From Dugong dugon (lineage: Eukaryota; Chordata; Mammalia; Sirenia; Dugongidae), in contig CM057461.1 of assembly GCA_030035585.1 (NCBI GenBank), forward strand, positions 166,233,624 through 166,297,623: a DNA stretch of 64,000 nucleotides, in the 5' to 3' direction. Shown here one piece after another: positions 1-12,173 of this stretch. How positions within the stretch are numbered: the stretch's first letter is position 1; every line of letters starts with the position of its first letter. The notes beneath the pieces were generated by a model. It was not told the origin of the DNA and did not search any database. It saw nothing but the letters and a program-made list of their open reading frames with translations. Position numbers and translations under genes: made by a program.

Positions 1-99
1 TTCCCTCTCCCATTCTCCTCCCACCACAGACAGGCACCCACTTAAATGTGTTTATATATTACATCTAAGAATATGTATTAGCATCATTTTGTGTATGTT

Positions 100-345
100 T
101 ATGTTTTTAATATAAACAAATGGCATTTTATTGTAGATTTCACTAAGTTTCTTCCTCTTTTTTACCTTTAGAAACAATACTGTGTTTTAAAGTTATAATC
201 ATATTACTGTATGTAATTCATTGATCTAACCATGACTGAGGCTGTTAGCTTGACTCAAGCTATCTGCTACCATAAAAAATGCTGCCATCGACATTTTCGT
301 AATATCTGGGGTTATACTCAGGAGTGGAATTGATGAAACTAACCT
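100..345 (-). repeat. L1M-type LINE 3' fragment
   Basis: AT-rich text ending in GGAGTGGAATTGATGAAACT resembles the antisense L1M 3' region, where a 'gtggaattgctggg' phrase is diagnostic in the antisense orientation. It is heavily diverged and has no open frame. The call rests on phrase similarity only. Confidence 0.4.
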
Positions 346-349
346 CTGG

Positions 350-1514
350 ATTTTTCGGTTTTTACATAAACCATTAAATTATCTGTTTTGCTTAAGCCAC
401 TCTGCACTGGGTTTATGTTGCTTGAAACCAAAGGAACCGTGACTAGTCCTTGCCCTTTGGACATGAGGGGCACCACATACTGTCTGCTTGGCCTCCTCTA
501 ACTCCCTTTGGAGAGGCCAAAGATAAAGTAGCATTTTTTTTGATGTCCCTCAGCACTCTCCAGCAATGCTCTTGGACTCAGTAATTGGCTTATCCTCTGG
601 AAAAAGTTTTATCACTTCTGTTTTACATGATGGATAATTTGAATCTGCAGGGGTTATTCTATTGAGAAAGTGGTTTAATTTCTAAAATTCTGTGTGAAAT
701 GCTCAGAACATAGAAAAATGTTTTCAAACTTTGGAACAGCAATTATGTTTGCAACTCTCTAGAAATGGAAGTATCTATTAATGCTAAAAATACTTTACTA
801 GGTCAATCATCTTAATAATAAAATCTTATTAGAACAATCTTTTCTCACCACAGGAATGCTAGTTATGAGACCTTGGTTAGGGAGATTTCCTCTGTGGTGC
901 ATAGATCTTTCTCCAAGTGTTTTTGTTTACTGAACATTTTGGAACTTCTCAGAAGTCTTCTATCACACACTGCTAAAGAAAGCCCCATTCCAGACACAAA
1001 GGTCATTTGAAGTAGCTGAAGAATAATGGAATAGCACTCTATTCTTTGACAATGAGCTGAAATCAATAAGATTAATTCAACAGGCATAAACATAAAATTA
1101 TTCATTGATGTTAACCCTAAAATCAGATGAGTTCAGGAAAAAGGTTGATGTTTTGATATCAGTTCATGTGAGAAAGATGGATATGTTACTTGATCTTAAA
1201 CTGAGTACATAGCAACAGTCTAAAGAGGCTGTTAGAATCACCAATAGCATGAATACAAGTGTTGTACTGTGTTCAGCCTGGGGAATTGCTCCTCTCTCCT
1301 TTGCTGGTTTTGTCATCTCTAGGGTATTACTCTGAGCACCATGCTTAACAGAGGTGATGGTAAATGGGAAGCTTCTAGATGAGAACAGCTGGCATAGAAA
1401 AGAAATCTAGAAAGTATCATGCTGGTAAAGACCAAGGGTGTGCCAAATATCTGTCTTCAAATATTTGGAGGCCTCTCCCTTGAGTAACAATAAAACCTTA
1501 CATGGCATAGCACC
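350..1514. other. No recognisable element
   Basis: I see no gene and no repeat family I can name in this stretch. Short frames on the minus strand near 863-1105 lack any recognisable domain and have no splice or promoter context. Confidence 0.4.
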
Positions 1515-1807
1515 TGTTATGGATTGAATTGTGTCCCCCCAAAAATGTATGTCAACTTGGCTAGGCAATGCTTCCCAGTATAGTGTGATTGTCACCATTT
1601 TGTCTGTCCCCGAGAAACTCCTAGCCCAGGGGGAAATTGACGATAAGGATCTTCCCCCAGAGCCGACAGAGAGCAAAAGCCTTCCCCTGGAGGTGGCACC
1701 CTGAATTTGGACTTCTAGCCTCCTAGACTGTGAGAAAATAAATTTCTCTTTGTTAAAGCCATCAACTTGTGATATTTCTGTTGTAGCAGCACTAGATAAC
1801 TAAGACA
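1515..1807 (+). mobile_element. MaLR-type solo LTR, internally deleted
   Basis: It starts TGTTATGGATTGAATTGTGT and ends CTAAGACA, the two ends of a MaLR/MLT1-like LTR, with the GTCAACTTGGCTAGGCAATG block just inside. It is only 293 bp, against 506-534 bp for relatives at 4091-4624 and 33761-34266, and the middle is missing. The 3' part keeps the GAGAAAATAAATTTCT polyadenylation region. Flanks GCACC (1510-1514) and GGACC (1808-1812) look like a decayed 5-bp target duplication, as expected for ERVL/MaLR elements. Confidence 0.75.
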
Positions 1808-1945
1808 GGACCTCACAATTTTCAAAGCCCCTTCAGATTTATAAGTTAATTTGAGTTTTACATTGGCCTTATGATGTAGAGCAGGCAGTTATTTTATAAA
1901 TGAGGAAACTGAGGCTCAAAGAGATTAACTTCATTTTGCTCCACG
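1808..1945 (-). repeat. MIR SINE fragment
   Basis: The phrase AAATGAGGAAACTGAGGCTC followed by AAAGAGATTAAC is the MIR core in antisense orientation. This is an old mammalian tRNA-derived SINE, truncated at both ends. Confidence 0.55.
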
Positions 1946-2937
1946 TAGCATGGCATTAAATAGCAATCTTGAGATGAGAATGCGCATCTCTTGATTTGTG
2001 TTTAGTGCTCTTTCAATTATGTAAGACATTCTATGCTCTTGTGGAAGGCAAACCTAGCACTAACAGGTATCAGGAAACGAGAGAGCAGCAAATTCAGTAT
2101 AAAGATTTTTATTTTAAAAACCAGTAAGAACTTTCCAACAATGGAAGGGGTGGCCCCCAAGGTTGTAAATTCTCTGTCATTGGTACCCTTCCAGTAGAGA
2201 TTAGATAATAGTCCTTCAAGGATATTGTAGAAAGGATTCCTGTATTGAGAAACACATTGAACAATCTTCTTTGTTTCTGTAATTGTTACTTTATTTGTAT
2301 TGGGCTGGGAAGGAAACAAACATAAATATGCTGGCAACCTGCTATGTTTTCGTCTGTCAGTTTGCTAACTAGACCTGAGATCTGAAAATAAAATTCCATT
2401 TGAAAAAAAAATTGTTCAGGCTGGTGGAAGATAAATGACTCATTGATATACTTATGTCAATCTTATTTCTGTTTATCAACTGATTATGAGTAGATCGATA
2501 TTGACGTCTCTTGTACTTCAGCCATTTCCCTTAACACCAGTTATATGGAAAGACAAAAGAATAAGAGAATAATCACGAAAAATCAAGCTCTGTAACTGAG
2601 CTGCCAGGGCTGAAGGCTAAGGCTAAGTCACCTCAGAGGCTCACAAAGTCTGATGTTTATGTGGCCTCAAGTATATTTTTATGCCGTGTCTGAAGCTTAT
2701 GACATAATCGAGGTTAGTAACTATGGAGACGGGAGTGATTAATTTACCACTGAGGAGGTTTAGCACTGACAGAATTAGAACAAGTTTCCTCATGCAAACA
2801 GTGTCTGCTCATCCTTTATTAAGGGGATCTAGGGGAAAAAGATGGATTAATGAAACCAAGGCATCTGAGGAAATATTCTAAATGAAGGCACATAAGAGCA
2901 AAAGGGGGAAAGAAAGCGCTCAAAGAAACATGGGAAC

Positions 2938-3324
2938 TGTCTTAGTTTCCTAGTGTTGCTGTAACACAAATACCACAAGTGGGTGTCTTTAAAGAACAGA
3001 TATTTATTTCTCACAGTTCTGGAGGCTAAAAGTCCAAATCAGGGTCCTGGCTGTGTTGATAACTTCCTTGTGGATAGTTCCAGGTGTTCCTTGGCTCTTT
3101 GGCTTGTAGATGATCCTCATAGGGCATCTATCTCCCCCATCCTCCCCATGCGTGCGTGCTCTTTTTATAACTCAGAAGCGATTAGATTTAGAACCCATCC
3201 TACTCTGGGTATGATCGAATTAACATAATAATGAAAATTCTATTACCAAACAGGATTACATCCTTAGGTATAGGGGTTAGGATTCCAATACATATTTTAG
3301 GGGGACACAATGTAATCCACAACA
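2938..3324 (-). mobile_element. MLT1-type LTR
   Basis: Antisense MLT1 pattern: TGTCTTAGTTTCCTAGTG at the left, CAGTTCTGGAGGCTAAAAGTCC inside, and GGGGGACACAATGTAATCCAC near the right end. It lacks the afrotherian GCCAAGTTGACA block, so it looks like an older, pan-mammalian MLT1 copy. Flanking 5-mers do not match convincingly. Confidence 0.75.
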
Positions 3325-3334
3325 AGGACTGATG

Positions 3335-3500
3335 TTTTTGTCCTACTTATCCTCACCTCCATGTCTCTGCTTATGCAGTTTTCTCCTTTTGGAATGCCCG
3401 TCCCCATTCAGAATGGTGACACTCTTCTAAGATAGTCCCAGTAGTCTATGGTCCATGTTCTACACAAAACCTTCCTGATAAAACTAGCCAACATTTATTT
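3335..3500 (+). repeat. L2 LINE 3' fragment (weak)
   Basis: The word order (CTTTTGGAATGCCC..., later ACCTTCCTGATAAA) resembles the 3' part of L2. It is strongly diverged, and the boundaries are approximate. Confidence 0.35.
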
Positions 3501-3576
3501 CTCCCTTTTCTGGTTGGTATGCCAGACAGTTTCTGTACCATGCCTATTTGAGTGGATTATATTGGGCTGTTGAATA

Positions 3577-4840
3577 GAATTGAAGCACTTACTGATGAAG
3601 ATCAAAGATCACAGCCTTTAGTATGGATTACACCTCAACGTAGAGAAAACAAAAATCCTCACAACCAGACCAATAAGCAACATCATGATAAATGAGAAAA
3701 GATTGAAGTGGTCAAGGATTTCATTTTACTTGGATCCACAATCAACACCCATGGAAGCAGCAGTCAAGAAATCAAAGGATGCATTGCATTGGGCAAATCT
3801 GCTGAAATAGACCTCTTTAAAGTGTTCAAAAGCAAAGATGTCACCTTGAAGACTAAGGTGCGCCTGACCCAAGCTATGGTGTTTTCAATTGCCTCGTATT
3901 CATGGAAAGCTGGACAGTGAATAAGGAAGACAGAAGAAGAATTGATGCCTTTGAATTGTGGTGTTGGTGAAGAATATTGAATATACCACGGACTTCCAAA
4001 AGAACAAACAAATCTGTCTTGGAAGAAGTACAACCAGAATGCTCCTTAGAAGCAAGGATGGCAAGAGTATGTCCTACATACTATGGACATTGTCTTAGTC
4101 ATCTGGTGCTTCTCTAACAGAAATACCACAGGTGGATGGCTTTTAACAAGAGAAATTTATTCTCTCATAGTTCAGTAGGCTACAAGTCCAAATTCAGGGC
4201 ATCAGCTCCAGGAGAAGGCTTTCTCTCTCTGTTGGCTCTGGAGGAAAGTCCTTGTGATGCATCAGTCTTCCCTTGGTCTGCGAGCATCTCAGTGCAGGAA
4301 CCTCAGGTCCAAAGGACGCGCTCTGCTCCTGGCACTGCTTTCTTGGTGGTGTGAGGTTCCCATGTGTCTCTGCTCGCTTCTCTCTTTTATATCTCAAAAG
4401 AGATTGGATTAAGAAACTATCTAATCTTGTAAACCTCATCAGTATAACCTCATCACAGTGACAGAATTTACAACACATAAGGAGATCACATATAACCTCA
4501 TCATTGTGATAGAGTTTACAACACATAAGGAAATCACATCAGATTTCACAATCATACAATACTGGGAATCATGACCCAGCCAAGTTGACAGATATTTTCA
4601 GGGGACACAATTCAATCCATGACAGACATGTTGTCAGAAGGGATCAGTCCCTGGAAAAGGACATCATGTTTGGTAAAGTAGAGGATCAGCAAAAAAGAGG
4701 AAGACCCTCCACAAGATGGATTAACACAATGATTGTGAGGATGGCACAGGACCGGGCAGTATTTTGTTCTGTGGTACATGGGGTCGCTGTGATCCGGAAC
4801 CAACTCGATGGCGCCTAATAACAACACAACAACAACAATC
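3577..4840 (+). mobile_element. RTE-type LINE, 3' half, split by an LTR
   Basis: This is the C-terminal part of an RTE reverse-transcriptase polyprotein plus the 3' end. The first block (3577-4090) aligns with the 38600-39080 copy: GATTTCATTTTACTTGGATC, then the AAGCTATGGTGTTTTCAATT region. The second block (4625-4840) carries CAGTCCCTGGAAAAGGACAT, then the tail ending in AACAACAACAA. A solo LTR sits between them with a clean 5-bp target duplication. The element is 5'-truncated and has several frameshifts, so it is inactive. Part of the frame survives at 3708-3920 (the DFILLGSTINTHGSSSQEI region). Confidence 0.9.
4091..4624 (-). mobile_element. MaLR-type solo LTR inserted in RTE
   Basis: On the minus strand it runs TGTCATGGATTGAATTG...GACTAAGACA. 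On the plus strand the ends are TGTCTTAG (4091) and CCATGACA (4624), giving TG...CA termini and 534 bp. The exact 5-mer GACAT lies at 4086-4090 and 4625-4629, the target duplication size known for ERVL/MaLR. RTE sequence resumes directly after it. No internal region remains, so this is a recombined solo LTR. Confidence 0.9.
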
Positions 4841-5917
4841 TCTAGTTCTGTCCAAGGGCCATCAAACACTGGGAATAAGGTCTTCTCATAGGCTTAGGTG
4901 CTGAACTTAGCGGGCCTATGTTAGCAGTGCTTGTGGTTTGGGTGATTAGAACAGGGCTCAGCACAGAGTTGGAGTCACAAAAAGGAAGCAATAGATCCTC
5001 AGGATCTGAGACATTTTGCTGGGTCCTGTGAGACAATCCCAAGAAGATCCCCATTCCATACAACATCCCCGTTCACTTTTCAACGTGAAGTTCCCTTTGT
5101 CATCAATCAGGCAGAGAGTTGTCTTCTGCAAACCACATCTTCTGGTGAGGCTTACCTCAGACTTCTATATCAGAGCCAGGCCTGGCTGACCTCCTTGTAT
5201 TTAAGTTCTCTCTTTTTAGAGTCAATGTAAATTGTACACATGACTTTGAAGGAAATTATGGACTGTTTCATTGTTTCCTCCTCCAAACTTCCTCTCCCTC
5301 AAACCCCAAACCAAAAATACCATCAACTCACCACCCTTGAGGAAGTCACGAGAGAAGCTAGAGCATGCCTGAGGATTGACTTCTACCAAATACCACTTAC
5401 AAAAGAAAGAAAGAAAGAAAAATGATCAAAACTATGGAAATAAAAAAAGTTGCTTTATTTTTTAGGCAGTAAGAAAACTGATCCATTTACTACAGGCAAG
5501 ACTCATCAGCTGGGATGGATTTCGATGATCAGAGGAAGCAGAGAGGGCTGTCGGTGGAATCATTCCAAGGAATAATTGAGTCCCCTCTCTGTCTGACGTG
5601 AGCGGTAGAATTCATTAGCTAATGTCTTTTACATCTGGGTAGAGGTAATAAAAAGAATATAAAATCATGGTATGATACAGCATGGAAAGACTGGATTTTA
5701 CTGAACAATACAAAAAGTACAGCATGAAACATAAGTATTTTCAAATAGACTCTTTTTGTTTAAATATTCTCTGATGTCCATAAACCGCAAAAATGAAGAT
5801 CTTTTCAAGGAGGCATTGCAAAAACTGTTAAATGTCTATTCATTATTAACCACTCAAGGCTTTAGCTTTGTGTTAGGGGATGGCAAAGGGGTTCTTTCAA
5901 CTTATTCAGTTGCTTCC
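4841..5917. other. No recognisable element
   Basis: Unassigned sequence. A short purine tract (AAAGAAAGAAAGAAAG) lies near 5400-5422. No exon-like frame was seen. Confidence 0.4.
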
Positions 5918-6070
5918 CTCTTTGTGGAATAGTGTCTTTATTGTTCCTCCTATTAGCTGTGGGACCTTGGACAAGTCATTCAATGTCTCTGAACTCCAGT
6001 TAACTCACCTGTAAAACAGGGGTTATAAAAGTACCATATGGGGTTGCTGTGAGGATTAAATGAGATGATC
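5918..6070 (+). repeat. MIR SINE
   Basis: Typical MIR word order: AGCTGTGGGACCTTGGACAA, then CTGTAAAACAGGGGTTATAA and GGATTAAATGAGATGAT. The head with the tRNA-like boxes is missing. Confidence 0.75.
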
Positions 6071-6072
6071 CA

Positions 6073-6235
6073 ATCTTTGGCAAGTTACTTACCCTCTCTG
6101 TTCCTTTGTTTCCTCAACTGTAAAATGGGGAAAAGACAATCAACTACCTTGTAGAGCTATTGTGAGGATTAAATGAATTAAACCCTTAGAACACTGCGAG
6201 ATGCACAGTGAGCACTGTATTAAGTATTAGTTATT
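6073..6235 (+). repeat. MIR SINE, second copy in tandem
   Basis: A second MIR follows directly: GGCAAGTTACTTACCCTCTC, CTGTAAAATGGGGAAAAG, GAGGATTAAATGAATTAA and the terminal AGTGAGCACTGTATTA. Same orientation as its neighbour. Both are old and diverged. Confidence 0.75.
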
Positions 6236-7024
6236 TTCACTACTCTGTGCAGAGAACTTTGTTGACTAGATGCTTCTTTTGATTTCTTCCCACTTCCTGT
6301 ACCCAATTTTGGAATTCTCAGACTGTGCAGTTGATCCTCTCTTTTTCAGTTTGGGCTACTAAAAAAAGCTCAATTCACTAAACCCGTGAAGCACTTTCCC
6401 TGTCTTACGGGGGACGTGAGCAGGAGTGATGAGAAAGTGGTGAAACCAGAAATCTTATCTGTCCAGGAGCCATAATACCTCCTGCTATCCCTCTTCTTCC
6501 ACACTTCTGGCTTAGCCCTGGGAGCTTGGGGATGGCCCCGAGGATCTTGGGGGTGTGTTGAAGTACAGTGCTTTAGTCTAGCCCAGGTTCTTGAGGAAGA
6601 CCCAGAGGCTCAGGGCAGGCTCAGGGCTCCAGACATAGAGAGAAGCCAAACTCCCAGCAACATCTGCTCACCAGCCCGATGACCTCTGGTGAATTCCACA
6701 GATCAGGCAGGGGATCCTAGGCTTGGGAAGGTCACCCAGGGCTGGAGAAACTGCAGAAATCTTCCAGTCTAGCATTTCATCCAGGGGTGAGTGACTTATT
6801 TTAGCTGTTTTCTAGATGTTCTCAGCTAATTTGCTTCATCAAGATACAGCTTCTATTTGTTATTTCTTCTACGCAGAAATCCAGTTTTAAAAGCCTCTGG
6901 GTCTTTCTGCACATGATCTGTAGGAAAGCCAGCACTAGCCATGAGGGAGAGTCCAGTGTGAGAAAAGAGGTTTAGTTCCGGGCAGGAAATAAATGCCAGG
7001 GAAGGGAAATCAATCCTTAGTGAA

Positions 7025-7220
7025 AACTTACTATGTGTCAACTAATGTGCTTGATATGCTGTATCTTTCTGAATCCTTGTAAGAGCCCTAGGAGTTAGGT
7101 ATCATAATTATCCCCATTTTACAAAGGAGGACATTGAGATTCAGAAAGGTAAAAAAGTCACGTCGCCAGTGGTGGGGTCTGGAATCAAATCCCATTCTGC
7201 CTAATTGGAAAGCCTGTGCA
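7025..7220 (-). repeat. MIR SINE
   Basis: Antisense MIR: ACTATGTGTCAACTAATGTG, TATCCCCATTTTACAAAGGA, and TCAAATCCCATTCTGCCTAA at the head side. Confidence 0.7.
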
Positions 7221-7569
7221 CCTGGCTGAAAGTTTCCAGTCTTTCTTCTCTTTCAACTATCTTCTGTTCCTTATCCCATCCCTTTCAAAACTTCCACCCA
7301 GAAAAGGAATTTACAACAGCCATTTAAACCTTTGTATGACTTGAAATCAATGTGTTGCAATTCCAGGGAGCTATCTTATTTTAAGATCCTCCTACGATTC
7401 TAAAATAAAAGCCTTTATTTCATTGAAGGGATTTTGGGCATCAGCCAGTAGGTAGAAGGGCATTTTGGGAATTTTACTCCTGAATTGATATAATTCCCGC
7501 TCTAAACCTGGTCTTGCCAATACTAATAGCCTCAATGACAACATTATAATAACCATGACTGTAACAACC

Positions 7570-7765
7570 ACTTGAGTAGCATGTGCTAGGTATAGTGTGC
7601 TACGCTTTTATGTAAATCAGGTCGTTTAATCCTCATGTCAGACCTTGGGGGTTGGTATTATTATTATCATCAATTAACAAATGAAGAAACTGAGGTTCAG
7701 AGAGATTAAGCGAGTTAAGTGTTAAAGAGTTCAGATCTGACCCTTCAAAACCTGGGTGTGGACTC
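7570..7765 (-). repeat. MIR SINE
   Basis: Antisense MIR: TTTAATCCTCATGTCAGACC, ATGAAGAAACTGAGGTTCAG and AGAGATTAAGCGAGTTAAG. Confidence 0.7.
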
Positions 7766-8403
7766 ACCCTGTGGGCAAAGCTAATCTTTGAGGGACCCTG
7801 TTGAGATAGGCCAGAGTTCCTCTTTACCTTCCTTTTATTCTAGTAGATTTTCCTGTCCTTCTTGCACAGATGCATACTGGAATGATTCTATTGCTGGCAT
7901 CTCAGGGCAAGGACTGCTGAAAGCGTTAGCTTAGCTAGATTCTATTTGTTAATTCTATATCTTGTCTCAGTGGCTTGATGTTCCCAAGCTTCTTTTCTAA
8001 CTACATGGGTGATTTATATTAGGTGCATTTTTGGAGGACAATCAGGCCAAGGATTGTCTTTTGCACATGCTCAACTAAATGACCCCAAAATGGAGCTGAA
8101 ATAGTACATGGTCCCAGGGATTTCCTAGGATGTCAGTGTTCTCTGTTTCAGGTCTAGCTCCCAAGACTAGTGCTCAAATTATCCCTAAGGTAATTATTTG
8201 GGAGAAATCAAAGTTTGTAAAATATAAGAGAAAGCCTGAAGACATGCTGAGTGCTTCTCTCTCTCATGATATTCACTGTGGGTTGTGTTGAAAAGCATAA
8301 GAGCAAATGCATATGTGATGTACATTTTTGCTGTACTGCTTGAGAATATTCAATTCTGCAATGGAAGACAAGAAAGCAAATGGGAAGGATGAAGCTCATA
8401 AGA

Positions 8404-9140
8404 AATGTTGAATATAGATAGAAAGTAAGCTAGAGGCTTATGAGATATAGGCAAAACTCCCAGGATGTTAAGTATAGATAATGAGTAAGGAAGTAACTTG
8501 TGAGACGGGCAGAATTCATAAGATGTGTTAATTATAGAGAGTAACGTAGTAATCCATAAAACATGTTAAAGATAGTATAAATGAAATATATGATGGGAAA
8601 AACAAGAATGTTACTTATACATAAAAAGTGATGGAAAAATTGAGTCATGATTATGCCATCTCTGGCTGAAGCTATGTCATTCCAATTGGCCCCTCACTGG
8701 TGATACCCATTATAGTCCATTCTAGTCCTGCATGCCCTCTGCTAAGAAATGCATGTAACCCAAAGCTACTCAGCAGGCTAAATGGCAAGCTACAGCTTTG
8801 GTCAGATGAACTTGCCCTTGTATCTCTCCGGTAGAGCAAGTGTGTGTCATTGGCTCAGGGCATCTTCTGTGGGCCCCCTTGCTGCAACCTCATCTCTGGT
8901 GTCATAACCACACCACCAGGGGGAAATGCAGATGTGGCAGAGTGAAAGAGAGACACAGGTCTTATGAACATTGCCTATCCCAGGACTCAGGAAGTCCTTC
9001 CACCTGCTTGCTTCTATCCTAAGTATGTTAACTTACTCCATCTCTTTCCCTTTTCTACTCCCTGTGTGTTTTAAACTAATTTAATAAACCATGTGATTTG
9101 AGCAGATCATTTTGATCTTTGAGGCTTTTGGTTCTGTGAC
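8404..9140 (+). repeat. Possible LTR-like segment with imperfect tandem repeats
   Basis: The left part (8404-8590) holds about three to four degenerate copies of a ~55-65 bp unit built around ATGTT.AATATAGATA.AGAGTAAG. To its right is non-repeat sequence and an AATAAA signal (TTTAATAAACC near 9080) followed by a short T-rich stretch. Repeats in a U3-like left part plus a late poly(A) signal suggest an LTR, but I cannot identify a family or a clean TG...CA pair. It could be unrelated sequence. Confidence 0.3.
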
Positions 9141-9149
9141 TTCAGGGTT

Positions 9150-11675
9150 GGCTTAGCTGGTAGTATTCTCAGAGGTTACCGTTGCATAAGATAAGTTCCC
9201 ATATGACATCCGCATTAGATCGTTCCATTTGAATCTCTTCACTAGTGTTACCTGTTTCCTTGGATAAGATCCTGACAGTTATCCGCATTCTGAATATGGT
9301 CTCAGGCTCTCTGCCAGGTAGTCAGTAAACGTTTTTTATGAATTCGATTTTTTTCCATTAGGAAAATTACCAAACCTCTGAATTAACCAAAGCAGCACAA
9401 AAGGAACTGCCTGGGCTGTCATTCATTCAGAAACATTTGGGAGGAAGGAAGAATGATGATTTGTAAAATGGGGCCATAAATAATGAATGATTGTAATCAG
9501 TCCAATGACTTGGTAGCTCACATTGAGTGACCTCCTCAATATATTATTTATGCCTCTAGTGTTTTTTCTAACATCTTCACCCCTCCCCTTTGGTCACAGT
9601 ATTCTATTTCCCATTTACTGAGTTTTAACCACAAAGTTCTTGCCACTATCAGTCACGCAGCTCTAGAGTGAAATATAGATTACAAAAGGAAACACTTCCC
9701 ACACATTTATAAAATAGTTTCCAGCTGGTCTTAAAAGTGTCTCTGATTCCCTCTGGATGTAAGCGTTTATCTGCTAATGCTTAGCACTTGGGACTTTTGC
9801 TGCTCAGTTTCACAAGTGAAAACATGGAGATAAAGCCAGTGTTCAAAGAGATTAGTATTTGAGAAACATAAAATTGGATGAAACAAACACTGCACATGTA
9901 TAAGAAGAAAGTTTTAAGCACTATATGGTGAAATTACGCCTCCCTCCTCCTGCAAAAATACAGAAACAAAAGAACAAAAGCTGAAACCAAAACTCCTCCC
10001 TGTATCAGGCAATGCGAGGCTTGGTCTTCTTGGGATCAGGAGAAATACAACGGTGTATTCAGCAGGGTAAAACTTGTAGATGTGTGTGATGAAGTACCAA
10101 GTGATACATAAATTCCTGCAGAGGACTCCAGTTGAGTAGGTGGAATCCCGGTGGGAAATTGTCTGTTTGGCAAAGAGAAAAGGACCTATCAGGTACCCTA
10201 GATACCACAGGCACACTACAGATCCCTCTCTCTGCGTTAGGGGTTCGGAAGGTTTTTCATCTGCTAGAGGTGCTCTGGACTTGGAGATAGCTTCCTGGGA
10301 CTTGTGAACAGGAAAGGAGTTAGGGATTCATCGTTTCCAGGCAACTTTAAGGAAGAGGGAGATCCCTGTGCCTGAATTTATAGGGTTAGATAAATATCCA
10401 TTTTCCTTTCTGTTACATAACTTTCTCTTCCTGCCTATAATGTTAGGTTTATAACGGTTACTGGGTTCATTTAAGGCAATCCAACTTTGGACTTTTGAAC
10501 AAGCTAAATGGTGGCATCTAACAGAGACATAGTGGAGAAATCACTCACAAAATAATAAAGTACTGACGTGTGAAGTAATAAAGTCTAGAGAAACTCTCCG
10601 AGCTATAACCTTGCTTTTAAATACCCACTGACTTCGATGCATCCATAATCATAGGCTTAGTTTTGCTTCATTTTTAGCTGTCTTTGGCTAAATGGTTGGA
10701 CAGCAGTAGGCAATTTCTCCTGTTTTCTATTAATGGGTAAAGAAGTAATATTTATATCAGGAAGACTTGCTGAATAGAATAGAGTGGCCTCGTAGACCCA
10801 GTGAGTTCCTACAGTGCCCTTAAAAATAACCTTCCAACTGAAATCATTGCTGTCTTGGTGAACTATAAACGAAAATGATATTTCCCAGATGAAGTTCCCC
10901 AGAATACTAGTTATTTACACTGCTAATAGTTTTTTTTTGTTTGTTTGTTTTTTTAACCATTATGTATGGTCAAAAGAGTATGAAAAATCCTGAGTTAAAC
11001 AAATTTCAAGAGTTTCTTTTCTGAAAAAATATTTAATGTGTGAACATGCGTTACATGTCTTGGAATGAGTGGTTTACAGAACACAGTTTGGGAAACATCG
11101 AGCAAGAAAGAGAACCTGTGGAGAAGTGACCCACACAGACTTTCTCTGTTAGGGTTCAATTATTGTCACCCAGGTGGACTTGGGTAGGATCCCTTTTAAC
11201 ATGATCCTAGGCAGACAACTCTACTAAGAGTTCTGCGTCCGGTTCCTGGTATTCACCTTTGAGTCACTGTATTACTTCCCAGACTAAACCCTCTATCCTG
11301 CTGCCTGTCCCTATAACTTTCTCAGATATGGGCGAGGAATAAGTGCCTTGTGCTTCTCAACTGCAGAGGGCACATATCAAGTTTTTTTAAGTGGCCTTTT
11401 GAGATACCACCCAGGGCTTGAAGGGGAAGCACTTTCCCCCCTTGATGGGGCAGAGGACCCGATAGCACAACATCGTCCCCAGAAATTCTCTCTAAAAACC
11501 CCCTTTCTCTCTCAACCCTTTTATATTGTTGATGTGAATCAGGGATTATAAGAGAATTATATAACCAGTTTTCAGCTAAAACCCTTAAAAATGTTTGCAT
11601 TTGGATTCACACCTCCTTTGGAACGCACCGACTATTGTATCTTTTTGCCTCAGTTGAAACCTCGGTTTTAACTTC
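9150..11675. other. Mostly unassigned sequence
   Basis: No gene and no repeat I can name with confidence. A T-rich stretch with TTTGTTTGTTTG lies near 10931-10955. The minus-strand frame of about 100 codons at 9914-10216 shows no domain. Confidence 0.4.
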
Positions 11676-11679
11676 TGTT

Positions 11680-11785
11680 ACAAAAATATTTGCACATATA
11701 TCTTTCAATTTCTCTTAGGATGGTAGTTTACCTCAGGATGGTTTTCCAGAAGGGGAATCATTGGCTCAAAGGGTTTGGTGTTTTC
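11680..11785 (-). repeat. L1ME-type LINE fragment
   Basis: ATTTGCACATATATCTTTCA followed by TTAGGATGGTAGTTTACC and ATCATTGGCTCAAAGGG resembles the antisense L1ME 3' region. It is short and diverged. Confidence 0.4.
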
Positions 11786-11978
11786 ATTCTTAACTTGCGG
11801 TTGTTTTTCTCACCCTAGAGATGAAAGGAGAATGGTTGGACTGACTTGAGGGTGAAACAGGTTGTTATGTAGAAGCTAGACCTTGTGTTATGTGGTACCA
11901 GGGTGGGTATTAGAATTTTTCTATGTACCTATAATTAGCTTACCTGTTTAGTGCCGATATTTTGAGGTTCTTCACACT

Positions 11979-12173
11979 ACGGAGTCCCTGTGGTGCAAAG
12001 GTTAACTTGCTTGGCTGCTGATTGAAAGGTTGGAGTCCACACAGAGACATCTTGAAAGAAAGGCCTAGTGGTCTACTCTGAAAAATCAGCCGCCAAAACT
12101 CTATGGAGCACAGTTCTATTTGGCACACACGGGGTCGCCATGAGTTGGAATCAACTTGATGGAACTGGTCAAC
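11979..12173 (+). mobile_element. AfroSINE, long form
   Basis: The head GGAGTCCCTGTGGTGCAAAG then GGTTAA and GCTGCTGATTGAAAGGTTGG retains tRNA-type box A and B positions. The body carries the long-form module (AAAGGCCTAGTGGTCTACTC ... CCAAAACTCTATGGAGCACA). The tail GGGGTCGCCATGAGTTGGAA matches the RTE 3' end. Confidence 0.85.
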
